Shown: positions 27,101-36,363, counted from the first letter of the stretch. The stretch is DNA of 64,000 bases from Cupriavidus necator N-1 (GCF_000219215.1 NC_015727.1:1364001-1428000); one strand, 5' to 3'. The notes: generated by a model not told the origin, from the letters alone. A program made the numbers and translations.

Positions 27101-28045
27101 TCAGGCGGCTGCCAGGCTGGTCTCGGCCAGGCGTTCGGCGCAAGCCAGCGCGGCGCTGGTCATGATGTCGAGATTGCCGGCATAGGCCGGCAGGTAGTGA
27201 GCGGCGCCCTCCACTTCCAGGAACACGGTGGTCTTCAATCCGCTGGCAGGCCCGATGCCCGGCACGTTCAGCGGCGCGGAAGCGGGAATGCGCTCAAACT
27301 GCACGCGCTGCTTGAGTCGGTAGCCTGGCACATAGGCCTGCACGGCCTGCACCATCTGCGCAATGCTCGCCTCGATCTCCGCCTCGTCGGCAAGATCGGA
27401 CAGCGTGAACACCGTATCGCGCATGATCAGCGGCGGCTCGGCGGGGTTCAGCACGATGATGGCCTTGCCGCGCGCGGCGCCGCCTACCGAGCAGATCGCC
27501 TGGCTGGTGGTCTCGGTGAACTCGTCAATATTGGCGCGCGTGCCCGGCCCGGCCGACTTGCTGGAGATCGACGCCACGATCTCGGCGTAGTGCACCTTCG
27601 CCACACGCGATACCGCCGCCACCATCGGAATGGTGGCCTGGCCGCCGCAGGTGACCATATTGATATTGCTGGCCTCCAGGTGCTGGTCAAGGTTGACCAC
27701 GGGCACCACATAGGGGCCGATCGCCGCCGGCGTCAGGTCGATCACCCGCACGCCATGCTGCTGCAGCAACTGGTTATGGTGCGCGTGCGCGCCGGCCGAA
27801 GTGGCGTCGAAAGCGATACGGATATCGCCAAAGCTCTCCATTGCCAGCAGGCCTTCGATGCCCCCGGCGGTAGTCGGCACGCCCAGGCGCGCGGCGCGCG
27901 CCAGACCGTCGGAGGCGGGATCGATGCCGACCATCGCGCCCATCTCCAGATGACGGCCGTGCCGCATCACCTTGATCATCAGGTCGGTGCCGATATTGCC
28001 CGAGCCGATGATGGCAACCTTGTGCTTGCCTGCTTTCATGTCCAT
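27101..28045 (-). CDS. dmpF: Acetaldehyde dehydrogenase (acylating), DmpF type
   Basis: 314 residues, start after [30 protein letters not shown] is the Rossmann motif, and [14 protein letters not shown] contains the catalytic Cys. It converts acetaldehyde and CoA to acetyl-CoA with NAD. The pair with DmpG is the standard last step of meta-cleavage pathways. Confidence 0.96.
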   Translation of the reverse strand: MDMKAGKHKVAIIGSGNIGTDLMIKVMRHGRHLEMGAMVGIDPASDGLARAARLGVPTTAGGIEGLLAMESFGDIRIAFDATSAGAHAHHNQLLQQHGVRVIDLTPAAIGPYVVPVVNLDQHLEASNINMVTCGGQATIPMVAAVSRVAKVHYAEIVASISSKSAGPGTRANIDEFTETTSQAICSVGGAARGKAIIVLNPAEPPLIMRDTVFTLSDLADEAEIEASIAQMVQAVQAYVPGYRLKQRVQFERIPASAPLNVPGIGPASGLKTTVFLEVEGAAHYLPAYAGNLDIMTSAALACAERLAETSLAAA

Positions 28046-28085
28046 CTTGATTCTCCGTTGCCGCCGCTGTCCGTTAGCGGCCTGA

Positions 28086-28277
28086 TTAGCGGCCCAATTC
28101 CTTGGCGGATTTCCCGCCGATGCCGAAATGCGCCTTGGGCATTTCGGTGATCAGCACACGCACGGATTCGCGCGGGACGCCGATCGACGCCACCGCCGCG
28201 TCAGTGAGCGCGCCGATCAGGCCCGCCTTCTGTTCCTCCGTCCTTCCTTCCATCAGGAAAACTTGCATGATGGGCAT
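28086..28277 (-). CDS. dmpI: 4-Oxalocrotonate tautomerase family (DmpI type)
   Basis: 63 codons. The start at 28277 is set by AGGAGTGAAGTA and by the need for Pro as residue 2, which becomes the catalytic N-terminal Pro after Met removal ([16 protein letters not shown]). The Arg in the EGRT loop and the Arg in [10 protein letters not shown] match the substrate-binding arginines of the family. It isomerises 2-hydroxymuconate to 2-oxohex-3-enedioate. Confidence 0.95.
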   Translation of the reverse strand: MPIMQVFLMEGRTEEQKAGLIGALTDAAVASIGVPRESVRVLITEMPKAHFGIGGKSAKELGR

Positions 28278-28340
28278 TACTTCACTCCTGTCATTGGTCA
28301 TTGGGAGCACACCGTCTTGCTCCCGCTAGCTGTGCTGCCA

Positions 28341-29129
28341 TCAGACAAAGCGCATCGATACCGTCCCCAGGTGCTGGTAGCGCACGGTAACGTTGTCGCC
28401 CGCCTGCACCGCCACCGCCTCGGTCACGCCGCCGGTCATGATGAAGGTGCCGGCCGGCAGTTCGCGCCCCCGCGCACCCAGCATGTTGGCCAGCATGGCC
28501 ACGCTGCTGGCCGGGTGGCCGAGCACGGCCGCACCGGCGGCGGTGGCGACCACTTCGCCGTTCTTTTCCATCACCACGCCGAGGTTCTTCAGATCGATGC
28601 CATCGGCGCTGCGATGCGTGCCGCCCACTACGAAGCGGGCCGAGGAGGTGTTGTCCGCGATCACGCTCTTCAGGTCGAAACGGAAGTTCTCGTAGCGCGA
28701 GTCGATCACCTCCACCGCCGGCAGCACGAAGTCGGTCGCGGCCAGCACGTCGCCGATATGGCAGCCGGGCCCCTTGAGCGGACGTTTAAGGACGAAGGCG
28801 ATCTCCGCCTCCACCTTGGGATGGATCAGCGATGCGGTATCGATGGCGCCGCCATCCATGCAGGCGCCGTAGTCGGTCACGAAGCCATAGACCGGCTCGG
28901 TCACGCCCATCTGGCGCATCTTTGCGAACGAGGTCAGCCCCATCTTGAGGCCGGCAATGCGCGTGCCGCGTGCCTCCTTGCGTGCCCGGATCGCGTCCTG
29001 GATCGCGTAGGCATCGTCCCAGTCCATCTCGGGATAGTCGTCGGTGATCTTGCGCACCGGCTCGCGGTTGAGTTCGGCGTTCTCCAGATGCTCGGCGAGC
29101 TGCTGGATGATGTCTTGGGTGAGATTCAT
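28341..29129 (-). CDS. dmpH: 4-Oxalocrotonate decarboxylase (DmpH type)
   Basis: About 262 residues, the usual DmpH length. LAEHLENAELNREPVRKITDD, GLKMGLTSFAKMRQMGV, KVEAEIAFVLKRPLKGPGCH and the C-terminal VTVRYQHLGTVSMRF distinguish it from the hydratase paralogue next door. It decarboxylates 2-oxohex-3-enedioate and normally works in complex with the hydratase. Start at the ATG near 29129. Confidence 0.94.
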   Translation of the reverse strand: MNLTQDIIQQLAEHLENAELNREPVRKITDDYPEMDWDDAYAIQDAIRARKEARGTRIAGLKMGLTSFAKMRQMGVTEPVYGFVTDYGACMDGGAIDTASLIHPKVEAEIAFVLKRPLKGPGCHIGDVLAATDFVLPAVEVIDSRYENFRFDLKSVIADNTSSARFVVGGTHRSADGIDLKNLGVVMEKNGEVVATAAGAAVLGHPASSVAMLANMLGARGRELPAGTFIMTGGVTEAVAVQAGDNVTVRYQHLGTVSMRFV

Positions 29130-29161
29130 GGCGATGTCCTGGGCTGCGATGTGGAATCCGT

Positions 29162-29944
29162 TCAGATGAAGCGCACGCCGGCCGAGCCGATGCCGCCCAG
29201 GCTGATGCGAAGCTGGTCGCCGGCCTTGATCGGCACCATCGCGGCCAGCGAGCCGGACAGGATCACCTCGCCCTTCTTCAGCCCCATGCCGAGACGGCCC
29301 AGCGTATTGGCCAGCCACGCCACGGCGTTGGCCGGATGGCCGAGCGCGGCGGCACCGGCGCCGGTGGCGACGATCTCGCCGTTCTTCTCCAGAGTCATCC
29401 CGACCGTGCCGAGATCCAGCCCGCGCGGGTCCACGGCGGCGTCGCCCAGCACAAACACGCCGGACGATGCGTTATCCGCCACCGTGTCCTGGATGCGAAT
29501 CTTCCAGTCGCGGATGCGCGAGTCGACAATCTCGAAGCACGGCAGCACGTAGGCGGTGGCGCGCAGCACATCGGCATTGGTCACGCCCGGGCCTTCCAGG
29601 TCTTCCTTGAGCACAAAGGCAATCTCGCCCTCGGCCTTGGGCGCGATCAGCGTGTCGGCAGCAATGGCGGCGCCATCGCCGTAGACCATGCCGGACAGCA
29701 GGTGCCCGAAGTCCGGCTGGCGCACATCGAGCATGTCCATCACCACCCGGCTGGTCACGCCGATCTTCTTGCCGATGACACGCTCGCCGGCATCCAGCCG
29801 ATGCTGCACCATGGCGAGCTGGATGCCGTAGGCGTCGTCGAGGGACAGATCCGGATAGCTTTCGGTCAGCGGTGCGATGGCCTGGCGCGCGGACAGCGCG
29901 TGGTGAAGGCCAGCAGCGATATCGAGGATTTGTTCTGGTTTCAT
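29162..29944 (-). CDS. dmpE: 2-Oxopent-4-enoate (2-hydroxypenta-2,4-dienoate) hydratase, DmpE type
   Basis: About 260 residues from the ATG at 29944; a longer frame to 29968 would overlap the dehydrogenase. GKKIGVTSRVVMDMLDVRQPDFGHL and KAEGEIAFVLKEDLEGPGV are typical of the hydratase branch, which is paralogous to DmpH. It adds water to 2-hydroxypenta-2,4-dienoate to give 4-hydroxy-2-oxovalerate. Confidence 0.94.
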   Translation of the reverse strand: MKPEQILDIAAGLHHALSARQAIAPLTESYPDLSLDDAYGIQLAMVQHRLDAGERVIGKKIGVTSRVVMDMLDVRQPDFGHLLSGMVYGDGAAIAADTLIAPKAEGEIAFVLKEDLEGPGVTNADVLRATAYVLPCFEIVDSRIRDWKIRIQDTVADNASSGVFVLGDAAVDPRGLDLGTVGMTLEKNGEIVATGAGAAALGHPANAVAWLANTLGRLGMGLKKGEVILSGSLAAMVPIKAGDQLRISLGGIGSAGVRFI

Positions 29945-29952
29945 GGCCTGGC

Positions 29953-31407
29953 TCACAGTTTCACGCACACATTGCGCAGCTCGGTATAGAACTCCAGCGA
30001 ATGCACTCCGCCCTCGCGGCCGATGCCGGATTGCTTAGCGCCGCCGAAGGCGGTGCGCAGGTCGCGCAGGAACCATGCGTTGATCCAGCAGATGCCCACC
30101 TCCAGCGCGCTGCCCATGCGGTGTGCCGTACCGAGATCGGACGTCCACACCGTCGCGGCCAGGCCATAGGGCGTGTCGTTGGCGAGCCGGATGGCTTCTT
30201 CCTCGGTATCGAACGGCGCGATATGGCAGCAAGGGCCAAAGATCTCCTCGCGGATCACGGCCGAATCCTCGGGCAGGCCTGTCCAGATGGTGGGCTGCAC
30301 CCAGGCGCCTTCGGCCAGCGCTTCGGGCATCTCGGGCACGCCCCCGCCGGTGACGACGGTGGCGCCCTCTTCAGCCGCCTTCCTGTAGTACGACAGCACC
30401 TTGGCCTGGTGCTCCAGCGAAACCAGCGGGCCCATGTTCACGCCGTCGCCGTCCGGGGAGCCCAGCCGCAAGCCTTCGGCCTTTGCCTTGAGCGCCGCGA
30501 CGAAGCGCTCGAAGATCGGCCGCTGCACGTAGACGCGCTCAGTGCCCAGGCACACCTGGCCGCTGTTCTCGAAGGCCGAGCGCGCAATGCCGGCGACGGC
30601 CTTGTCGAAATCCGCGTCGGCGAACACGATGCCGGCGTTCTTGCCTCCCAGCTCCAGCGAGACCGGACGCACGCCGTTGGCGGCGGCCTTCATGATGGCC
30701 TCGCCGGTACGGGTTTCGCCGGTGAAGGTGATGCCGTTCACATCCGGGTGCGCGGTCAGGAATGCACCGGCGGAATCCGGGCCAAAACCGTGGACCACGT
30801 TGTACACGCCGGGCGGCACGCCAGCCTCGTTCATCACTTCGCCGAGCAAGGTGGCGGTAGCCGGTGTTTCCTCGGACGGCTTGACCACGACCGTATTGCC
30901 GCAGGCCAGCGCGGGGCCGACCTTCCAGGTCATCAGCAGCAGCGGCAGGTTCCAGGGGCATACCACACCGATCACGCCGCGCGGCGAGCGCACCGCGTAG
31001 TTGATGGCCTCGCCGCCGTCGGGCGTAGCCATCGCGAAACTCTCCGCCGGTACGTTCCTGATCAGGTCGGCGAACACCTTGAAGTTGGCCGCGCCGCGTG
31101 GAATGTCGACGTGGCTGGCGAGCGACAGCGGCTTGCCGGTGTCGGCAATCTCGGCCTGCAGGAATTCGTCGAAGCGGCGGTTGATGCCGTCGGCCACGGC
31201 GTGCAGCAGCTCGACGCGCCGGGCCACCGTCATGCGCCCCCACTCGCCCTGCAACGCGCGGCGCGCGGCCGCGACGGCGGCGTCGACCTCTGCCTGGCCG
31301 GCCTCGTGGACGTGCCCGATCAGGCTGTTGTCGACCGGATTGCGGTTCTCGAAGGTCCGTCCGGTGCCGACCCATTCGCCGTTAATGAAGTTGCGGAATT
31401 GTTTCAT
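29953..31407 (-). CDS. dmpC: 2-Hydroxymuconic semialdehyde dehydrogenase (DmpC type)
   Basis: 484 residues, start after GAGGCAATTGC. It is an NAD-dependent aldehyde dehydrogenase with GVIGVVCPWNLPLLLMTWK, FTGETRTGEAIM, SLELGGKNAGIV (catalytic Glu) and ENSGQVCLGTERVYV (catalytic Cys). It oxidises the ring-cleavage semialdehyde to 2-hydroxymuconate, sending flux into the oxalocrotonate branch. A 2-aminomuconate semialdehyde dehydrogenase would look alike; the presence of DmpI and DmpH favours the hydroxymuconate role. Confidence 0.92.
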   Translation of the reverse strand: MKQFRNFINGEWVGTGRTFENRNPVDNSLIGHVHEAGQAEVDAAVAAARRALQGEWGRMTVARRVELLHAVADGINRRFDEFLQAEIADTGKPLSLASHVDIPRGAANFKVFADLIRNVPAESFAMATPDGGEAINYAVRSPRGVIGVVCPWNLPLLLMTWKVGPALACGNTVVVKPSEETPATATLLGEVMNEAGVPPGVYNVVHGFGPDSAGAFLTAHPDVNGITFTGETRTGEAIMKAAANGVRPVSLELGGKNAGIVFADADFDKAVAGIARSAFENSGQVCLGTERVYVQRPIFERFVAALKAKAEGLRLGSPDGDGVNMGPLVSLEHQAKVLSYYRKAAEEGATVVTGGGVPEMPEALAEGAWVQPTIWTGLPEDSAVIREEIFGPCCHIAPFDTEEEAIRLANDTPYGLAATVWTSDLGTAHRMGSALEVGICWINAWFLRDLRTAFGGAKQSGIGREGGVHSLEFYTELRNVCVKL

Positions 31408-31500
31408 GCAATTGCCTCGGTGACTGATTTTGAAAGGGATGGGAGCCGCGCCGTCCAGGGCGCGTCGGACCCGAGCAGCAGCGCCTGTTCGCCTGGAGCG

Positions 31501-32208
31501 CTAGGCTGATCCGATCGCCGTGCCCTCCGGATCGCCGGCTGTCAGGTATTCCCACATCCGTTCGAAGATCCGGCCAGCGCGGGTCGCCCGCAGTTCGACC
31601 TCCGCCTGCGGGATGACTGCGGCACGGTCGCTCAGTCCCGCACCGCGTAACGCGAGATCCATGCGTGCCGCATCTTCCAGGTACCACGTCAGCACCACCG
31701 CCTCCTCCAGTGAAGCGCCGGCAACCACGGCGCCGTTGCCCCGCATCACCACCGCGCTGGCCGCACCCAGGGTTTCGACCACACCTGCCGCCTGCTCAGG
31801 CGTGCGGACCAGTTGCGGGTCGTCCCACAGCGGCACTCCGGCGGAGAAGTACGTGCCAATGCCGTGCAGGCAGCGCGGTGTCAGGCGTGCTGCCGACAAC
31901 GCCATCACGGCCGGTGGCATGCTGCGCACGACGCCGCCAACGTGCGGATGCTGCCGGTAGATCTCCTGGTGAATGCGGACTTCGCCCAGCACGCCTTCTG
32001 GCAGCGCCCCGTCGACGTTCACTACCGTGCCGGTGTCGCTTCCCCCGATCAGTCCCATCGGTTTGGCCGCACACACCAGAAACTCGCCCGGGCTCAGGCG
32101 CACACTGCAATGTCCATAGGCATGGGCAAGATGAGCCCGACCGATCGCCCGCGCTGCCACACGCAGGAGGCGTTGTTGCGCGTCAATGAGCGTGGAGGCC
32201 GTGCTCAT
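31501..32208 (-). CDS. Class II aldolase/adducin-fold protein, probable decarboxylase-like, lacking canonical metal His
   Basis: About 235 residues from the ATG at 32208, which overlaps the dioxygenase stop (ATGA). The fold is recognisable from YGHCSVRLSPGEFLV, EVRIHQEIYRQHP, and MRGNGAVVAGASLEEAVVLTWYLEDAAR. In active class II enzymes the second block has a His-x-His and the third GHG; here they read VVRSMPP and GNG, so the usual three zinc histidines are absent. By position it should act on the dioxygenase product, as HCOMODA/CmtD-type decarboxylases do, but the chemistry may be different. Confidence 0.8.
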   Translation of the reverse strand: MSTASTLIDAQQRLLRVAARAIGRAHLAHAYGHCSVRLSPGEFLVCAAKPMGLIGGSDTGTVVNVDGALPEGVLGEVRIHQEIYRQHPHVGGVVRSMPPAVMALSAARLTPRCLHGIGTYFSAGVPLWDDPQLVRTPEQAAGVVETLGAASAVVMRGNGAVVAGASLEEAVVLTWYLEDAARMDLALRGAGLSDRAAVIPQAEVELRATRAGRIFERMWEYLTAGDPEGTAIGSA

Positions 32209-33071
32209 GAACGAAACTCGGCAATGTCCGGCTTGGCACCCCACATGCAGAAGGATGACGAAGTCCCGGTGGGAAAATGCCGAGGGCGGTAGGTCTTCTC
32301 GTCTTCCACCGAGATGGTCCTGACGCCTGTCGAGTACTCGTAGATCATGTCGTCCGGACCTTCGAAGTAGAGGAACACCGCGCCCGAGGTGGGATGCCGT
32401 CCCGGACCGAACAGGATGCGGACCCCCCGTTCGCGCAAGAGGTAGTAAGACCGCATCAGGTCATCGACGCTCTCCACCTGGTGGTTGATATGCTGGACGC
32501 CGGCGTAAGTGGAAGGGAACAGCGCGATCTTGTGGTGGATCTCGTCGATTCGCAGCAATGGCGCCTCGCCGATCCAGTCACTTACCTTTGCATTGCAGAG
32601 CCCCGTCCAGAATATTTCGTCGCGCGCCGGACTGGTCGAGCGCAAGCCGATGTGGCTGAAGCCGGTGATGCCGGCATCGCGCGATGGAAAATATCGACGA
32701 CCGCTGTGGTCGGGCGCGACCACGAGATCAATGCTGTTGCCAGACGGATCACGAAAGTTGATGAAGGCACCAACCCGTCGCAACTCGCACTGCTCTTTGG
32801 AGCCCGTGACGACACGCACATCGTTGCGATCGAGCAAGTCGGCGGCCGCGGCAAGTTCGGCGGGAGACGCTACCTCGAAGGCGGAAGTATGGTCTTTGGG
32901 GCCGCCCTCGAAATAGCACAGCGTGTGGTCTCGGCTGTCCGAGCGGAAGTACAGAGCGCCTCTCTCGCGATGCGCGACCTCCAGGCCCAGCACCTGCGTA
33001 GCGTACTGCTCGCAACCCTGCAGGTCGCGCGTCCCAAGACGCACATAACGGATATCGGAAAGGTGAATCAT
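32205..33071 (-). CDS. Extradiol ring-cleavage dioxygenase (two-module VOC type)
   Basis: About 288 residues from the ATG at 33071, after AGGAGACCCG. It has two glyoxalase-like modules; the C-terminal one carries the probable Fe(II) ligands His140 (GFSHIGL), His197 (QHINHQ) and Glu245 (DMIYEYS). It is the first gene of the meta-cleavage operon and should open the catecholic ring next to the diol. Which catechol is not shown by sequence; the neighbouring aldolase/decarboxylase-fold gene suggests a carboxylated catechol. Confidence 0.88.
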   Translation of the reverse strand: MIHLSDIRYVRLGTRDLQGCEQYATQVLGLEVAHRERGALYFRSDSRDHTLCYFEGGPKDHTSAFEVASPAELAAAADLLDRNDVRVVTGSKEQCELRRVGAFINFRDPSGNSIDLVVAPDHSGRRYFPSRDAGITGFSHIGLRSTSPARDEIFWTGLCNAKVSDWIGEAPLLRIDEIHHKIALFPSTYAGVQHINHQVESVDDLMRSYYLLRERGVRILFGPGRHPTSGAVFLYFEGPDDMIYEYSTGVRTISVEDEKTYRPRHFPTGTSSSFCMWGAKPDIAEFRS

Positions 33072-33247
33072 CGGGTCTCCTGTTGATCGCCGCCGGCAGA
33101 TCACGAGGCAGGAGTCCTCAGGCACGCGCTTCCCCGGTCACAGCGTGAACCGGCCTGGCTACGTTCGTCTCCTGCCCCGCAGGCATCGATGCTGAGCATC
33201 CCGCCGGCTGGTTTTCGAAAAATGTAGCGGCGCCGAACGCATAAACA

Positions 33248-33279
33248 AAGCAAATTGTTATAATTCAGATTATTTGCTT
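33248..33279. promoter_or_regulatory. Inverted repeat flanking a -10 box in the meta operon/LysR intergenic region
   Basis: AAGCAAAT at 33248-33255 pairs perfectly with ATTTGCTT at 33272-33279, with a 16-bp centre that contains TTATAATTC. It ends 11 bp before the LysR ATG at 33291 and lies 177 bp upstream of the dioxygenase start. Such dyads between divergent LysR and target genes commonly bind the regulator. The dyad is seen; binding is inferred. Confidence 0.6.
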
Positions 33280-33290
33280 TTCAGATATCC

Positions 33291-34196
33291 ATGCGACTCG
33301 ATCTGAATTTGCTGCGGGTCTTGCTGGCGATCTACGACACCGGCAGCGTGACGGCGGCGGCCAAGCGCCTGAACATGAGCCAGCCGGCGGCCAGCGCCGC
33401 CCTCGCCCGGTTGCGCGAGTCATTGGGAGATGCCCTGTTTATCCGGCAGGTCGATGGCATGTCACCTACGCCCCGCGCGCAAAGCCTGGCGGGCAAGGCC
33501 AGGGAAGTCCTGGACGCAATCGATCACGATATCCTGCGGGCGCCGGAATTTGATCCGCGGGTGTGCAGCGATGAATTCGTCTTTTGCCTGAGCGCGATCG
33601 GAGAGATCGTGTTTCTGCCAAAGCTGGTGCAACACATCCGCGCTACGGCGCCGTCTGCGCGCATTCGTGGGGTCAGCCTTGCCCCCGCCCAGTTGGAGGA
33701 CGCCTTGCGAGCCGGCGAGGTCGATCTGGCGCTGGGCTATTTCCCGGATCTACGCAAGGCCGAATTCTTCCAGCGGCGCCTGTTTTCGCATGACCTTGTA
33801 TGTATGGTGCGCACCGGGCACAGGATCAAAGGACCGCGCATGAACCTGGCGCAATTTCAGGCTGCAGAACATGCTTTCGTCAAGGATGGAAGTCGTAGCC
33901 AGGAGATGTTTGAAGAGGTTCTCACCAAACAGGGAATCCAGCGCAATATCGTCTTGCATACTGCGCACTATATGAGCATCCCCACCATCATCGCCGAATC
34001 CGATCTGGTGGTGGTGCTGCCGCGTACGGTCGCCAATGTGTTCGCCGACTCCAAGAGGGTGCGCATCGTAACGCCTCCAGTTGAAATTCCGCATTACGAC
34101 CTGAAGGTGTACTGGCATCGGCGTTTTGCCAAGGATCCCAAATCGAAATGGCTGCGCTCCGTGGTCACAGAGGTTTTCGCTACCGACGCCGACTGA
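33291..34196 (+). CDS. LysR-family regulator of the meta-cleavage operon
   Basis: 301 residues, complete. MRLDLNLLRVLLAIYDTGSVTAAAKRL and SQPAASAALARLRESLG form the HTH, and the C-terminus ends YWHRRFAKDPKSKWLRSVV, typical of the NahR/NodD-like branch. It is divergent from the 14-kb aromatic degradation and uptake series and is its most likely activator. The inducer is presumably the pathway substrate or a ring-cleavage product. Confidence 0.9.
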   Translation: MRLDLNLLRVLLAIYDTGSVTAAAKRLNMSQPAASAALARLRESLGDALFIRQVDGMSPTPRAQSLAGKAREVLDAIDHDILRAPEFDPRVCSDEFVFCLSAIGEIVFLPKLVQHIRATAPSARIRGVSLAPAQLEDALRAGEVDLALGYFPDLRKAEFFQRRLFSHDLVCMVRTGHRIKGPRMNLAQFQAAEHAFVKDGSRSQEMFEEVLTKQGIQRNIVLHTAHYMSIPTIIAESDLVVVLPRTVANVFADSKRVRIVTPPVEIPHYDLKVYWHRRFAKDPKSKWLRSVVTEVFATDAD

Positions 34197-34237
34197 GCAA
34201 TTGCCGGGACGGGGCGCGGCCCGTAGCAATCAGAGCA

Positions 34238-34379
34238 CTTTGCGCATCGGAACTCAAGACTGCTCGCCTGCACGAGAAGGTTGCGCTACTGCGCCACGAT
34301 CGGCGCCATGTAATCAATTACGCGCAATGGGAGGACGAGGCTTCTTTCCGAGGCTTCATCGAAGATCCTGAGGGCGAAC
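34238..34379 (+). pseudogene. Remnant of an antibiotic-biosynthesis-monooxygenase (ABM) domain protein
   Basis: The plus strand reads VALLRHDRRHVINYAQWED, then EASFRGFIEDPEGE. This matches the core strand and following helix of ABM-domain proteins, where VNYAQW is a common motif. No proper start or C-terminus remains, and the frame begins inside the preceding LysR gene. The fragment is probably what is left of a small monooxygenase or quinol-handling gene next to the FAD monooxygenase. Confidence 0.5.
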
Positions 34380-34463
34380 GATGCACCCATTCAGGCTCCC
34401 CCGGCGATCGAGGAGCCATGTTGGCGATGGATGGTTGAGATCGCATGCGTGCGGCGGTGCCGA

Positions 34464-35588
34464 TCATGGTCCTCTTGCGTAGCGAAGATAGTCCGCGCTG
34501 ATTCGCCTTGAATGATTCACCAGCGCACGGACGAAAGGAAGTCTTGCTGCTTCGTAACGCGCGAGGGGCGCAGAGACCGATTCGCCGACGTGCTGGTCAG
34601 CGAGTAATCGCGAGAGCACGGCTGCGTCCTCTACGCCAGTCGCAAAGCCACGTCCAGTCATGGGTGAGACGACATGGGCGGCGTCACCCACGATCGCCAA
34701 CCGGCCGGCCGATAGCCGCGACGGTTCATATTCAGCGATAGGGGCGCCACTCAGTACATCTGTCGAGCGGATTCCGACATCCACCGCTTCTGCCCATGTC
34801 GCGGGCCAAAGCCTCGGAACCAGTGCAAGCAACTCCTCGCGGACCTCGGTGTCAATTGTTCCGGGTCCCAGTGTCCCCACTAGGTACCCATCTGCGGTCA
34901 GCCGATTGGTGCGGCGGAGCAACGCTTCCCGGTGCACATCGAACCATGCAAAAGTGACCTGGCGGTGACCGACTTCGAGAGAGCCATCGCGCCCCGGAAG
35001 CACGGCGGCGACCAACCGATATCCCTCAACAAATTCAATCCACAATCCGCCCGTCGCGGGCAACGGGATGGGTCGCCCGAGCACCCGCTCATCAATCAGA
35101 CCCCGCCACACAACGTAACCCGCATGACGTGCAAGGGGCGCGTCTGGCGCGATAGCCTGGCGAACAGTGCTGCGGTACCCGTCAGCGCCAATCACCGCGT
35201 CGGCAACCATTTCCGTTCCATCCGAAAAGAGAAGTTGCGCGCGATCACCCACGTTTGCGACCGATGTGACGGATTTTCCTTCCTCAATGAGAATGCCCGG
35301 CGTTTCGGCAGCGCGGTCATGCAGCCACGAATACAGCGCCGGCCAGGTGGTCAGATGACGATCACGATAGGCGGGTACGACGGGCAATATGGGATGCAAC
35401 CGCGGATTATGACCGACGGTCGCTGCCAGCGCCGGAAGATCCACACTCAGACTGTCGCCACCTTGTACGCGGCGGGCCGAGCGCTCGACAACATGAACCG
35501 GCACACCTCTTGATGCGCACGCCAATGCAAGCGTGAGGCCGGCAAGTGAGCCGCCGACGATAACGATTTGCGAGTGGGGGGCGTTCAT
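34464..35588 (-). CDS. FAD-dependent monooxygenase (PHBH/UbiH-like)
   Basis: 374 residues. IVIVGGSLAGLTLALACASRG is the N-terminal FAD-binding motif, VIGADGYRSTVR the DG motif and LAIVGDAAHVVSPMTGRG the GD motif, in the right order for group A flavoprotein hydroxylases. It would hydroxylate an aromatic or polyketide-like compound with NAD(P)H. It is an isolated gene, converging with the ABM remnant. The substrate is unknown. Confidence 0.88.
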   Translation of the reverse strand: MNAPHSQIVIVGGSLAGLTLALACASRGVPVHVVERSARRVQGGDSLSVDLPALAATVGHNPRLHPILPVVPAYRDRHLTTWPALYSWLHDRAAETPGILIEEGKSVTSVANVGDRAQLLFSDGTEMVADAVIGADGYRSTVRQAIAPDAPLARHAGYVVWRGLIDERVLGRPIPLPATGGLWIEFVEGYRLVAAVLPGRDGSLEVGHRQVTFAWFDVHREALLRRTNRLTADGYLVGTLGPGTIDTEVREELLALVPRLWPATWAEAVDVGIRSTDVLSGAPIAEYEPSRLSAGRLAIVGDAAHVVSPMTGRGFATGVEDAAVLSRLLADQHVGESVSAPLARYEAARLPFVRALVNHSRRISADYLRYARGP

Positions 35589-35757
35589 CGGGAGGGATCA
35601 CTCATGAAATTTCGCTTGCGGCCGAGTATGTTCAGTCGCAGGGAGCATGTGAAGAAGGATGATTCTTTGGCAGATCAAACCAGTACCGCATGGCCAACAA
35701 GGCCCGTTCTATCGACCGAACGAGACTCACTTCGGTCGACAGCTTCTGGCTTCGGCC

Positions 35758-36363
35758 TCAGGAGATGCTGGCGCCGAGGGCCGGGAACACATCGCTGAAC
35801 AACAAGCCGATCAACTGTTGGCCGGCAGGCGTTGACCAATCCTGCGCGATCTCCGCCATGAGCGTGTTGGTCGCGGTGAGCACCACGCCGGCGTCGTGCA
35901 TCCGTTGACGCGAAAATTCTTCGGAGAGATCGCTCGGCGATCCCGAGGCGTCCATCACGGCCTGAACAGCAAAGCCCTCGACTGCAGCATCAATTGCAGG
36001 GAAGATAAGGCAGACGTCGGTGGTCACGCCCGCCATGATCAGGTTCTTGCGCCCGGTGGCGAGCACCGCATTGCGGAAGTCGGGATAGGCCCATGCATTC
36101 ACCACGCCGGGACGCTTGATCCGGGCCGCGTGTGCCTGAGGCAGGATCTGGGCGATCTCTGGAAGAATCGGGCCTTGCGCCCGGTCCTCCTGGCTCGACG
36201 TGATCACAACCGGCAGATTCAGGATCTTGGCCATCTTGGCCAGCGCGATCGACTGCTTGGCTGCAAGTTGCTGGTCGATGTTCTTGATCAGCTGCATCGT
36301 GCCAACCTGATGGTCAATAAGCAGCAATGCGCTATTTTCTGCGGTGAATCGTTCAACCTTCAT
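35758..36363 (-). CDS. Isochorismatase-family cysteine hydrolase (YcaC-like), copy 2
   Basis: About 201 residues, start after AAGGAGATTCATC. LLLIDHQVGTMQLI holds the catalytic Asp and GVTTDVCLIFP the Cys. It is clearly paralogous to the protein at 7108. It is the last gene of an OYE-pirin-isochorismatase series (54 nt after the pirin gene), which suggests a shared role in detoxifying electrophiles or quinones. Confidence 0.9.
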   Translation of the reverse strand: MKVERFTAENSALLLIDHQVGTMQLIKNIDQQLAAKQSIALAKMAKILNLPVVITSSQEDRAQGPILPEIAQILPQAHAARIKRPGVVNAWAYPDFRNAVLATGRKNLIMAGVTTDVCLIFPAIDAAVEGFAVQAVMDASGSPSDLSEEFSRQRMHDAGVVLTATNTLMAEIAQDWSTPAGQQLIGLLFSDVFPALGASIS

